Assembly: GCA_905210415.1 (NCBI GenBank)
Contig: CAJLWM010000060.1
Coordinates: 1 to 11,832 of the forward strand
DNA from: an uncultured Prevotellaceae bacterium
GTDB taxonomy: Bacteria > Bacteroidota > Bacteroidia > Bacteroidales > Muribaculaceae
Direction: 5' to 3'
DNA: 11,832 bases
A program made the translations under genes and the position numbers. The notes beneath the pieces were generated by a model. That model was not told the DNA's origin. It was given only the letters and a program-made list of their open reading frames with translations, and made no database searches. Positions 1 through 6,903 of this stretch are shown here, in pieces (the stretch's first letter is position 1; each line of letters starts with the position of its first letter).

Positions 1-180
1 GGGCTTCGGGCAGGGTATTTATGCTCTTTGGAGTTTTACCGGACAGCAATAATTTTATATTAGGGCTGGTCTCCTCGCTTGGATTCCAGTCCTAACATCG
101 CTATAAATATAAAGACTTTTATCTGCTTGAAATGGTGCCCAAAAGACACCCTTCATCGCATATAAAGTATTAGCACCAAA
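1..180. other. Intergenic left edge, possible dispersed repeat end
   Basis: No gene can be supported here. On the + strand a short frame (bases 2-52) runs in from outside the window and ends at a TAA; it could be the last 16 codons of a rightward gene, but is too short to name. On the - strand the frame of the guanylyltransferase stays open after its stop for about 40 codons, which may be chance. The block contains two hairpins (60-95 and 134-150), listed or described separately. A multicopy repeat or IS remnant is possible from the mix of a strong hairpin and open frames on both strands; this is an impression, not a match. Confidence 0.3.
60..95. terminator. Hairpin between convergent ends, possible bidirectional terminator
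   Basis: TTAGGGCTGG (60-69) pairs with CCAGTCCTAA (86-95): ten base pairs with one G-U, around a 16-base loop. It lies 8 bases after a + strand stop at 50-52 and about 85 bases past the end of the leftward guanylyltransferase gene. Neither strand has a clear U-tract after the stem, so terminator function is uncertain; it may instead be part of a repeat. A second, weaker stem (134-139 with 145-150, G-U allowed when read on the - strand) sits closer to the guanylyltransferase stop. Confidence 0.35.
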
Positions 181-1254
181 TCAATCACGCATCGGCTGCT
201 CAATGTCGGCCGACCATTGCTCAATGCGCTTCACATTATCGAGGCGGCATATCAGCAGCGAGCCATCTTTTTCGGCCACCACATAGCCCTCAAGACCATC
301 CACAACAGCCACCTTAGCGTCGGGCACCTCGATGATGCAATTATTGCAGTTGTAAGCCTTCACATTGCCCACCTTGAGGTTGCCATAGCGAGCCTCAGAG
401 ACGAATGGCAGCAAGTCGCTCCACACGCTCAGGTCGCTCCAACCCATGTCGGCGCAATAGAGATAGACGTTCTCGGCATATCTCAGCACCAGACGCTCAT
501 ACGACACCGAACCATCGATGCTCTCAAGCACCTCGTTGAGAATATATTGTTCACGAGGCGAAAACAGGCTTGGAGTGAGTCGATCAAACGCTTCAGCAAT
601 GTTTGCAGCATATTTTCTATACGACTCCTCAAGCACCTCCACCGGTGCCACAAGCACACTTGTGTTCCAATAAGCGTTAGGAGTATTCATATAATCTTGT
701 ATTTCATCTTTCTTTGGGCGTCCCATATAGCGCTTCACCTTGTAGATAGCGCCATCGGCAGGCTGAGCCTCCACCTCAAAGAATCCGTGCACCTCGTCGC
801 GAGTAGGCTTAATGCCCACGGTCACCAGAGCATGGTGCTCGGCAGCAAAAGCCACCGATTCGTTGATAGTATTGGTGAAATAGTCGTAGTTGGTCACCAT
901 CTGGTCGCTATTGGTCACTACCACCATAGCATCGGGCGACACAGCTTTGATTTTCCAAGTGAAATAGGCAGTTGCGGCACCAGTGTTTTTGCTGATTGGC
1001 TCAAGGAGCAGATGATCTTCGCGCAACTGAGGCAATTGCTCGCGCACGATATCGGCATATTCCTGCGAGGTTACCACCCAGAAATTGCGCTCTGCGCACA
1101 CATTCTTCAGACGGTCATAGGTGAGCTGTATCAATGTGCGACCACAGCCAAACACGTCAACAAATTGTTTCGGAGTTGCCTGGTTACTGATAGGCCATAG
1201 GCGCTTACCATCGCCGCCAGCCATTATCACTACGTGTAAATTTTCTTTTAACAT
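181..1254 (-). CDS. Mannose-1-phosphate guanylyltransferase family protein (divergent)
   Basis: Cytoplasmic nucleotidyltransferase of the GDP-mannose pyrophosphorylase family, which joins mannose-1-phosphate and GTP to give GDP-mannose for glycans. Length 357 aa is normal for the Bacteroidota form. The N-terminal nucleotide-binding signature is intact: AGGDGKRLWP (12-21), PKQF (28-31), LEPISKNTGA (84-93). MGWSDLSVW (270-278) is also conserved, and the C-terminal beta-rich tail fits the family. Several usual motifs are altered: P(S/A)DH is NSDQ (115-118, Asp kept), TGYGY is replaced by VHGFF (155-159), FxEKP is YMGRP (176-180, Lys to Arg) and NSG is NTS (197-199). Family membership is secure, the exact sugar is not. 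ATG at 1254 follows an A-rich leader; a promoter at 1342-1372 and a leader hairpin precede it, so it is probably transcribed apart from rsmD, 163 bases upstream. Confidence 0.85.
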   Translation of the reverse strand: MLKENLHVVIMAGGDGKRLWPISNQATPKQFVDVFGCGRTLIQLTYDRLKNVCAERNFWVVTSQEYADIVREQLPQLREDHLLLEPISKNTGAATAYFTWKIKAVSPDAMVVVTNSDQMVTNYDYFTNTINESVAFAAEHHALVTVGIKPTRDEVHGFFEVEAQPADGAIYKVKRYMGRPKKDEIQDYMNTPNAYWNTSVLVAPVEVLEESYRKYAANIAEAFDRLTPSLFSPREQYILNEVLESIDGSVSYERLVLRYAENVYLYCADMGWSDLSVWSDLLPFVSEARYGNLKVGNVKAYNCNNCIIEVPDAKVAVVDGLEGYVVAEKDGSLLICRLDNVKRIEQWSADIEQPMRD

Positions 1255-1303
1255 AGATAATCTTTTGGTTATTATTGTGTATTACTGTGAAATACAACAT
1301 CTT

Positions 1304-1325
1304 AAGGCGATACAATCATCGCCTT
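1304..1325 (-). promoter_or_regulatory. Leader hairpin of the guanylyltransferase gene
   Basis: AAGGCGAT (1304-1311) and ATCGCCTT (1318-1325) form a perfect 8-bp inverted repeat with a 6-base loop. It lies just downstream of the predicted -7 element (1342-1349), so it should be near the 5' end of the roughly 80-base leader. CTTAA and TTAAG (1301-1305, 1329-1333) could extend the fold. There is no U-tract on the - strand, so a leader stem-loop (mRNA stability or attenuation) or a DNA operator is likelier than a terminator for rsmD. Confidence 0.5.
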
Positions 1326-1341
1326 TTGTTAAGCTACGCCA

Positions 1342-1372
1342 CAAAGATATACTTTTTTTTGCAATTCACAAA
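1342..1372 (-). promoter_or_regulatory. Bacteroides-type promoter for the guanylyltransferase gene
   Basis: Read on the - strand: -33 TTTG (complement of 1369-1372), a 19-base spacer, then -7 TATCTTTG (complement of 1342-1349). Both boxes match the Bacteroidota consensus TTTG / TAnnTTTG exactly, and the spacing is in the usual 19-21 range. Predicted start of transcription is near 1336, giving a leader of about 80 bases. Confidence 0.7.
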
Positions 1373-1417
1373 ATTACTGCACCACAAATGATTACGACCG
1401 TGTGCAGAATAGCGCTT

Positions 1418-1969
1418 TTATTCCTCAGCGCCGTCACCTATGATAAAGAGTGAGAAATTGACACTGCCATACGCCCTATGCTGATAGAAGTGAGGCAACG
1501 ACGAAAAGTCGTAGGCCTTGCTGTGCTCCATCACGAAGAGCGTGCCAGGCTTAACCATCTTAGATGCCAGAATCTTGCCCGGAATCTCGCCGAAGTTAGG
1601 CAAGTCGTAAGGAGGGTCAACAAAAATCACGTCGTACTTCTGCGTGGTGGTGTCGATAAACTTAAACACGTCGCCCTTCACGAGCGTCATATTGTTCACA
1701 CCGAGCATATCACGCACCTTGCGGATGAAATTAAATTGCACATGGCTCTTCTCCACAGTGGTCACCGAGGCACATTCCCGCGAGAGAAACTCAAAGCTGA
1801 TGGCGCCCGTACCGCCAAAGAGGTCGAGAGCGACTGCCCCCTCAAGGTCGATGAGATTTTCTATCACATTAAATATGTTTTCTCGGGCGAAATCGGTAGT
1901 AGGTCTCGCCGTGATATTGCCCGGCACGTCGAAACGACGACGGCCGAATTTTCCTCTGATTATTCGCAT
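1418..1969 (-). CDS. rsmD: 16S rRNA (guanine966-N2)-methyltransferase RsmD
   Basis: SAM-dependent methyltransferase that modifies G966 of 16S rRNA during 30S assembly. The 183-aa protein has the typical RsmD layout: the N-terminal MRIIRGKFGRR start, RPTTDFARENIFN (22-34, the substrate/SAM-loop signature, usually RPTTDRVRETLFN), motif I DLFGGTGA (49-56) binding SAM, and the catalytic VDPPY motif (DPPY at 118-121). Length is normal. The ATG at 1969 overlaps the last 10 bases of the upstream DUF3822 gene, so translation of the two is probably coupled in one transcript. No promoter of its own is visible. Confidence 0.93.
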   Translation of the reverse strand: MRIIRGKFGRRRFDVPGNITARPTTDFARENIFNVIENLIDLEGAVALDLFGGTGAISFEFLSRECASVTTVEKSHVQFNFIRKVRDMLGVNNMTLVKGDVFKFIDTTTQKYDVIFVDPPYDLPNFGEIPGKILASKMVKPGTLFVMEHSKAYDFSSLPHFYQHRAYGSVNFSLFIIGDGAEE

Positions 1970-2799
1970 AAAGCAAGCAGTATTAAGTGGTAAGGAGCCT
2001 TCACCGCATCGTGGCCTATGCGCAGCGCGGCAGCCGGGAATATGGTAGGCATCACATAATTGACGTATTTGCGCAATATCGGCGCCAACTGGTCGCGAAT
2101 GGCCTTGTCGCCAGCCATCTGCACCTCATCATTAAGGGCATCGAGCTCAAACGACTGCCAAGCATGCAGCACATAGAAGGCGGCATCGTCGATAGAGCGG
2201 AAGTCAAACACGTTAGACATCAACAATTTGCCCTTGCCAAACAAGCACATCTTCATAGTGTGCCCGTCTACGTGCAGAAACATACGCGAAAGCGATGTAG
2301 ACTCTTGCTTCGACGCATAATATTCGCACAGCGGCATCAGGCTATGATAGATTGGCGGATTGTAGAAGGTGCGTTGCAAGAAATCTACCACACCCTTTGG
2401 CAACTCAAAACCAATCACCGCATCGCAGCGCGGCACGGCGCAAAACGCCACCTCGCCATCGGCATCGGGATATGACCTGGCAAAGACCTCGGTAGCCAAA
2501 TCCTCGTCGGCACCCACCGAGCGAGGCATTATGGCAAATCTATCGCTGTCACACACCACACGCACCTTGCCAAACGGCTTAAGCAGCAACGGATTATCGT
2601 AGACACAATTCTCAAGACTCTTGAGATAGTCGCAGAAACTCATATCCAACTCAATAGAGCCGGAGATCAACGAATTGTCCTGTGCCTTGGTGAAAATCAC
2701 ATACTGTAGCTTGTCAGCGCCAAGAGCAAGGTGCAGCGTCCACAGTTCGGGATGCTGTATCTCTATATCGCTGGTGCTGCTCGACAATGTACTGCTCAT
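1960..2799 (-). CDS. DUF3822 family protein
   Basis: Conserved Bacteroidota protein of unknown function, placed in DUF3822 by overall pattern and by its position directly before rsmD, where this family commonly sits. With the ATG at 2799 it is 279 aa and lacks a signal peptide or membrane segment, so cytoplasmic. The C-terminal half has the family's typical strand pair MFLHVDGHTMKMCLFGKGKLL (around 173-193) followed by NVFDFRSIDDAAFYVLHAW (196-214). The fold may be related to actin-like ATPases, but no phosphate-binding motif is visible; this is inference. A TTG start at 2844 is possible but would lie in the -7 element, so 2799 was chosen. It overlaps rsmD by 10 bases. Confidence 0.75.
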   Translation of the reverse strand: MSSTLSSSTSDIEIQHPELWTLHLALGADKLQYVIFTKAQDNSLISGSIELDMSFCDYLKSLENCVYDNPLLLKPFGKVRVVCDSDRFAIMPRSVGADEDLATEVFARSYPDADGEVAFCAVPRCDAVIGFELPKGVVDFLQRTFYNPPIYHSLMPLCEYYASKQESTSLSRMFLHVDGHTMKMCLFGKGKLLMSNVFDFRSIDDAAFYVLHAWQSFELDALNDEVQMAGDKAIRDQLAPILRKYVNYVMPTIFPAAALRIGHDAVKAPYHLILLALCE

Positions 2800-2841
2800 A
2801 AATTTTTTGTATTGATAGCGTGAGTATATATTTGTGCTATA

Positions 2842-2849
2842 CAAAGTTA
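2842..2849 (-). promoter_or_regulatory. -7 element for DUF3822-rsmD
   Basis: The complement of 2842-2849 reads TAACTTTG, an exact match to TAnnTTTG, placed about 43 bases before the ATG at 2799. No good -33 TTTG is found at the expected distance (the region is A/T-rich), so this is a partial promoter. It supports the 2799 start over the longer TTG start. Confidence 0.45.
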
Positions 2850-2984
2850 AAAAAAAATTGTGAAATCATCAGCATATTCACCCGCGCAGATGGTCAATGC
2901 AGCACATATAGCGCCAACGCCACCCTATTACATCGATATATGCCAGCTGATTATGACAATTTTCGGGCAATGGCGAACAAAATA

Positions 2985-3016
2985 CTTGAAGATACAGACT
3001 TTTTTTACGAAATTTG
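2985..3016 (+). promoter_or_regulatory. Candidate promoter for the small lipoprotein
   Basis: -33 CTTG (2985-2988, three of four bases of TTTG), a 20-base spacer, then GAAATTTG (3009-3016, one mismatch to TAnnTTTG). Transcription would start near 3023, about 26 bases before the ATG at 3049. The rest of 2850-3048 shows no gene; the frame is open upstream of 3049 but has no protein-like character. A second + strand box TATATTTG at 2827-2834 lies much further away. Confidence 0.35.
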
Positions 3017-3048
3017 TGGTAATAAAAACTCGCCCAAAAGCAGAATAC

Positions 3049-3384
3049 ATGACACGAAGAAATTATTTGCCCGCTATAGCACTCGTTGTAGCCTTGGCAG
3101 CTTGCACAAGCCCTGCACAACGCAAATCAAACACCGAAGCCGAGGCCGCTGCCCGCAATGCCGCCGAAGCGGTTATCGCCATCGACACCATTGAACCAGT
3201 TGACTCGTTTGCCCTCGAGAGAGCCATCCTCGATGCCAAAGCCACGCAAAGTCGCTACGACATCAATGGCAACCAAGAAGCAAGCGAGGTGTTTGACCGC
3301 ACTTTCCGCGACGTGATAGGCTCACGACGCCCTGAGCTGGCAAAACTGATATTCATCGCCAGCGACGAGACTGACAACAAATAA
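3049..3384 (+). CDS. Small predicted lipoprotein, unknown function
   Basis: The 111-aa protein starts with a lipoprotein signal peptide: MTRR basic start, a hydrophobic stretch (7-18) and lipobox LAAC with the lipidated Cys at 19. The residues after Cys (TSPAQRK) are not acidic, unlike the usual Bacteroidota surface-export signal, so a periplasm-facing anchor is likelier. The mature part has an Ala/Glu-rich helical stretch (29-45) and then a charged region without recognisable domain. The frame is open back to 2860, but only the ATG at 3049 puts the signal peptide at the N-terminus. It lies 43 bases before the polyprenyl synthase gene, in the same direction, and may share its transcript. Function unknown. 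Confidence 0.6.
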   Translation: MTRRNYLPAIALVVALAACTSPAQRKSNTEAEAAARNAAEAVIAIDTIEPVDSFALERAILDAKATQSRYDINGNQEASEVFDRTFRDVIGSRRPELAKLIFIASDETDNK

Positions 3385-3427
3385 CGCAAACCACTCTTAT
3401 TAACCGAAAATAATATTCATTTAAGAT

Positions 3428-4402
3428 ATGCTTACATTCAACGAATACCTCCAACGCGTGAACGATGCCATCAAGGGCATCAACTATCCATCAAAGCCAA
3501 ACAACCTCTACGAACCAATCTCCTACACCATGGACCTTGGCGGCAAGCGCATTCGCCCGGTGTTGGTGCTGATGGCTTGCGAAGCCGTTGGCGGCGACAT
3601 TGAGAAAGCCATCCAGCCTGCTATCGGCTTGGAGATGTTTCACAACTTCACACTGCTGCACGACGATGTGATGGACAAAGCCGACATTCGACGCGGCATG
3701 CCCACCGTTCACGTGAAGTGGAACGACAACGCTGCCATCCTTTCAGGCGACGCAATGCTCACCATGGCCACTCAACTGATTGCCAAAGCGCCTGCCGAAG
3801 TGATGCCACAAGTGATGGACCTCTACAACCGCACTGCTATGGAAATCTACGAAGGTCAGCAATACGACGTGGATTTTGAAAAACGCGATGATGTAGCCGT
3901 AAAAGAATACATAGAAATGATTCGCCTGAAGACATCGGTGCTTCTGGGCTGCGCATGCAAGATGGGTGCCATCATTGGCGGCGCCGACGAAGCCACTGCG
4001 CAACTATTCTATAAAGTGGGCGAAAACCTCGGCCTCGCATTCCAGTTGCAAGACGACATGCTCGACGTGTGGGGCGATGAAGCCACTTTCGGCAAAGCCA
4101 TCGGCGGCGACATCATGAACAATAAGAAGACGTTCCTTCTCATCAACGCTATGCAGCAAGCCACAGGCGACAAACGCATAGAATTGGGCCTGTGGCTCAG
4201 CACACCTAACGCCAGCCGCAAGGTGAAAGTGCCTGCCGTGACTGCTATATACGACGCCCTCAACCTGCGCAAGCAATCGCTCGAGGCTATTGAGCGCTAC
4301 AACCAACTCGCCTACGACGCACTCAACCAACTCGCCCTCAGCAACGAAGCCCACAGCGAATTTCACGGATTTATCGCTCGACTGGTGAAACGCGACAAAT
4401 AA
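3428..4402 (+). CDS. Polyprenyl diphosphate synthase (trans-type)
   Basis: Cytoplasmic Mg-dependent prenyltransferase that adds IPP units to an allylic diphosphate, feeding quinone side chains and undecaprenyl carrier synthesis. In the 324 aa: GGKR (38-41) binds IPP, the first Asp-rich motif DDVMD (79-83), GQQYD (143-147), KTS (168-170) and the second Asp-rich motif DDMLD (209-213). The first motif lacks the two-residue insertion of the bacterial FPP synthases. Phe74, five residues before it, is the position that limits chain length in short-chain (C15-C20) enzymes, so FPP or GGPP is the likeliest product; this is inference and a longer product is not excluded. The stop is 18 bases before tatD, so these two genes form an operon. 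Confidence 0.9.
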   Translation: MLTFNEYLQRVNDAIKGINYPSKPNNLYEPISYTMDLGGKRIRPVLVLMACEAVGGDIEKAIQPAIGLEMFHNFTLLHDDVMDKADIRRGMPTVHVKWNDNAAILSGDAMLTMATQLIAKAPAEVMPQVMDLYNRTAMEIYEGQQYDVDFEKRDDVAVKEYIEMIRLKTSVLLGCACKMGAIIGGADEATAQLFYKVGENLGLAFQLQDDMLDVWGDEATFGKAIGGDIMNNKKTFLLINAMQQATGDKRIELGLWLSTPNASRKVKVPAVTAIYDALNLRKQSLEAIERYNQLAYDALNQLALSNEAHSEFHGFIARLVKRDK

Positions 4403-4420
4403 GATAGAGAGCACCAAGCA

Positions 4421-5185
4421 ATGATTGATACACATACGCACATCTATCTAGAAGAATTCGATGCCGACCGCACCGATGTGATGCAACGCGCCCTGACAAG
4501 TGGCGTAAGCCATCTGGTGCTGCCTAACGTAGACCTCACCACCATCGAGCCGATGCACGAGCTGCACCAGCAGTTTGAGCATTGCACCTCTATGGCTATG
4601 GGATTTCACCCCACCGAGGTAAACGACGATTGGCGCCGATCGCTGGCGCAAGTAGAACACTACCTGGGCATCAACCACTATGTAGCTATCGGCGAAGTGG
4701 GCATCGACCTCTATTGGGACAAAACCTACCATAGAGAGCAATTGGCCGCCTTCGATGCACAATGCCACTGGGCTGTGGAACTGGGATTGCCAGTGATAAT
4801 ACACTGCCGCGAAGGGTTGGCGCAAGTACTCGAAGTGTTCGACCACTTCAGCGGTCCGCTGCCACAAGCCGTATTTCACAGCTTCACCGGCACAAACGAG
4901 GAGGTGGAAGACATACGCCGCCGCGGCGACTTCTATTTCGGCATCAACGGCATTGTCACCTTCAAGAAATCGTCGATACCAGAAATATTGCCCACAATAG
5001 GCATCAACCGGATATTGCTCGAGACCGACTCACCTTACCTTGCTCCTGTGCCAAACCGCGGCAAGCGCAACGAGAGCGCCAACATACCCCACATAGCCGC
5101 CTGCATAGCATCGCATTTGGCAATGAACACAGACGAAGTGTCGGGCATCACCGACGCCAACGCCCACGCCCTATTCGGCCTATAA
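4421..5185 (+). CDS. tatD: TatD-family metal-dependent hydrolase / DNase
   Basis: Cytoplasmic TIM-barrel hydrolase of the TatD family, members of which are metal-dependent 3'-5' DNases or D-aminoacyl-tRNA deacylase-like enzymes. Length 254 aa is typical. All metal ligands expected are present: H5 and H7 in DTHTH, E92 in GEVGID (91-96), H128 in IIHCRE, H153 in FHSFTG and D203 in ETDSP (201-205). The C-terminal NIPHIA pattern is also typical. It follows the polyprenyl synthase by 18 bases and is likely cotranscribed. The link between the two is probably only positional. Several TatD paralogues are usual per genome, so the symbol marks the family, not strict orthology. Confidence 0.88.
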   Translation: MIDTHTHIYLEEFDADRTDVMQRALTSGVSHLVLPNVDLTTIEPMHELHQQFEHCTSMAMGFHPTEVNDDWRRSLAQVEHYLGINHYVAIGEVGIDLYWDKTYHREQLAAFDAQCHWAVELGLPVIIHCREGLAQVLEVFDHFSGPLPQAVFHSFTGTNEEVEDIRRRGDFYFGINGIVTFKKSSIPEILPTIGINRILLETDSPYLAPVPNRGKRNESANIPHIAACIASHLAMNTDEVSGITDANAHALFGL

Positions 5186-5207
5186 GCCGAGGCAATTGGG
5201 TGCAGAT

Positions 5208-5233
5208 GTGCAAAAAAGTTTGTAATTTTGCAC
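5208..5233 (+). promoter_or_regulatory. cmk promoter -7 box within an inverted repeat
   Basis: TAATTTTG (5223-5230) matches the -7 consensus TAnnTTTG about 42 bases before the cmk ATG. No -33 TTTG is found at the usual distance. The box is embedded in a perfect 8-bp inverted repeat, GTGCAAAA (5208-5215) and TTTTGCAC (5226-5233), with a 10-base spacer. The dyad could be an operator, or a weak hairpin ending the tatD transcript. The promoter suggests cmk-ispH can be transcribed separately from the tatD operon. Confidence 0.5.
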
Positions 5234-5271
5234 TCTGTATCATTGTATAATCATATTTATCACAAACAACT

Positions 5272-5973
5272 ATGACAAATAATAAAATCACTATAGCCAT
5301 CGACGGCTTTTCATCGTCTGGCAAAAGCACCATGGCTAAGGTGCTCGCAAAATCGATCGGTTACGCATATATCGACAGCGGTGCCATGTATCGCGCCGTG
5401 ACACTATACTGCATCGACAACGGTATTATCGCAGACGACAACACCGTCAACACCGATGAATTGCAAAAGCGCATCAACGACATCAAGATATCATTCGGCG
5501 TAAACGCCACCACTGGCGCCACCGAGACTTACCTCAATGGCAAAAACGTGGAGCACGAAATACGCGACATGCGCGTATCGAGCCGAGTGAGCACCATCGC
5601 TGCAATACCATTTGTGCGCCACGCACTGGTGGCTCAGCAACAAGCAATGGGCAATAATAAGGGCATAGTGATGGACGGCCGCGACATAGGCACTACCGTA
5701 TTTCCCGATGCCGAAATGAAGGTCTATGTAGATGCTTCGGCCGAAACCCGCGCTCAACGCCGCTTCGACGAGCTGCGCAGCAAGGGCGACACCACTACCA
5801 CCTACGAGCAAGTGCTTGAAAACGTGAAGCACCGCGACCACATCGACAGCACACGCGAAGAAAGCCCTTTGCGCCGTGCCGACGACGCACACGTGCTCGA
5901 CAACAGCAATATGAGCCGCGACGAGCAAAATCAATGGCTGATTGACCTCTATCACAGCATCGCTGACAAATAA
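5272..5973 (+). CDS. cmk: Cytidylate kinase
   Basis: (d)CMP kinase: transfers the gamma phosphate of ATP to CMP or dCMP, in pyrimidine nucleotide salvage and turnover in the cytoplasm. The 233-aa protein carries the P-loop GFSSSGKST (12-20), DSGAMYR (35-41) and GRDIGT (136-141), which bind the nucleotide monophosphate, and the lid region [19 protein letters not shown] (188-206) typical of Cmk. Length is normal for the family. The ATG at 5272 directly precedes the first beta strand ITIAIDG. ispH follows after 42 bases; cmk-ispH is likely one transcript, an order seen in other Bacteroidota. Confidence 0.95.
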   Translation: MTNNKITIAIDGFSSSGKSTMAKVLAKSIGYAYIDSGAMYRAVTLYCIDNGIIADDNTVNTDELQKRINDIKISFGVNATTGATETYLNGKNVEHEIRDMRVSSRVSTIAAIPFVRHALVAQQQAMGNNKGIVMDGRDIGTTVFPDAEMKVYVDASAETRAQRRFDELRSKGDTTTTYEQVLENVKHRDHIDSTREESPLRRADDAHVLDNSNMSRDEQNQWLIDLYHSIADK

Positions 5974-6015
5974 ATTCGCTAACACACACTACATCGCACC
6001 ACTTTTTCACGCATT

Positions 6016-6888
6016 ATGGCAACAATTGAAATTGACAACGGTTCGGGATTTTGCTTCGGCGTGGTGACTGCTATACGCAAAGCCGAAGAAGAAATCAATA
6101 AGTCGGGGCACCTATACTGTCTGGGCGACATCGTGCACAACAGCAACGAGGTGGAACGTCTGCAAAAAATCGGGCTTGAAACCATCACACACGAGCAGAT
6201 GAACGAGTTGCACAACGTGAAGGTGCTGCTTCGTGCCCACGGCGAACCTCCTGCAACCTACCAAATGGCTCAACGAAACAATATCGAGATTATCGATGCC
6301 ACTTGCCCTGTGGTGCTGCAACTGCAGAAGCGCATCCACACCACCTATCACGAGACGCCCGGCGACGAGCATCCGCAGATAGTGATCTACGGCAAGAAAG
6401 GCCACGCCGAAGTGAATGGATTGGTGGGACAGACCGATGGCAACGCCTTGGTGATAGAGAGCGTTGACGAGGTAGACAAGATAGATTTCTCTCGCAACAT
6501 CTACCTGTATTCACAGACCACCAAGTCGCTACAAGGGTTTACAAAAATCGTCAACGAGATACAGAGCCGTGTGGCTGAGGGCGTGGAATTTCGCAGTTTC
6601 GACACCATCTGCCGCCGCGTGGCAAACCGCATTCCACAAATCAAGGAGTTTGCCAAAAGCCACGACGTGATACTCTTTGTGTGCGGAAGCAAAAGCAGCA
6701 ACGGCCGCATTCTATACGAAGAATGCCACCGAGTGAACCCGATGAGCTATCTTATTTCAAATGAAGAAGAAATCAACCTTGATTGGTTTGTTGGCAAAGA
6801 GCACATTGGCATCTGCGGTGCCACTTCCACCCCTATGTGGCTGATGAACCGTGTGAAAGACTTCCTCAACGCCAACCTCAACGGCTGA
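6016..6888 (+). CDS. ispH: 4-hydroxy-3-methylbut-2-enyl diphosphate reductase
   Basis: Last step of the MEP isoprenoid pathway: reduces HMBPP to IPP and DMAPP, using a [4Fe-4S] cluster. In the 290 aa the cluster ligands are C13 (FCFGV), C97 (DATCP) and C199. Substrate-binding residues expected in the family are present: H41 (VHNS), H75 (RAHGEP), H130 and E132 (GKKGHAE), T168 in SQTTKS, S228 and N229 in SKSSNG, and S271 in GATSTP. Length is normal and no RpsA fusion is present. It supplies the substrate of the polyprenyl synthase 1.6 kb upstream on the same strand. Its end faces the leftward sugar transferase gene, only 15 bases away, with no clear terminator between. Confidence 0.95.
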   Translation: MATIEIDNGSGFCFGVVTAIRKAEEEINKSGHLYCLGDIVHNSNEVERLQKIGLETITHEQMNELHNVKVLLRAHGEPPATYQMAQRNNIEIIDATCPVVLQLQKRIHTTYHETPGDEHPQIVIYGKKGHAEVNGLVGQTDGNALVIESVDEVDKIDFSRNIYLYSQTTKSLQGFTKIVNEIQSRVAEGVEFRSFDTICRRVANRIPQIKEFAKSHDVILFVCGSKSSNGRILYEECHRVNPMSYLISNEEEINLDWFVGKEHIGICGATSTPMWLMNRVKDFLNANLNG

Positions 6889-6903
6889 CGGCGGCAGCGA
6901 AGG

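Noticed and set aside
217..1200. Long + strand open frame opposite the guanylyltransferase
   Set aside because: It mirrors the codons of a well supported gene on the other strand; the product is His/Ile-rich and not protein-like.
2827..2834. TATATTTG as the + strand promoter for the lipoprotein
   Set aside because: Its -33 partner TTTG (2806-2809) is only 17 bases away and the leader would be over 200 bases; the 2985-3016 candidate is closer.
2800..2844. Longer DUF3822 protein starting at TTG 2844
   Set aside because: The TTG lies in the -7 element TAACTTTG, and the extra residues do not look like family sequence.
2860..3048. N-terminal extension of the lipoprotein to 2860
   Set aside because: It would bury the signal peptide and lipobox inside the protein; a promoter-like sequence lies within it.
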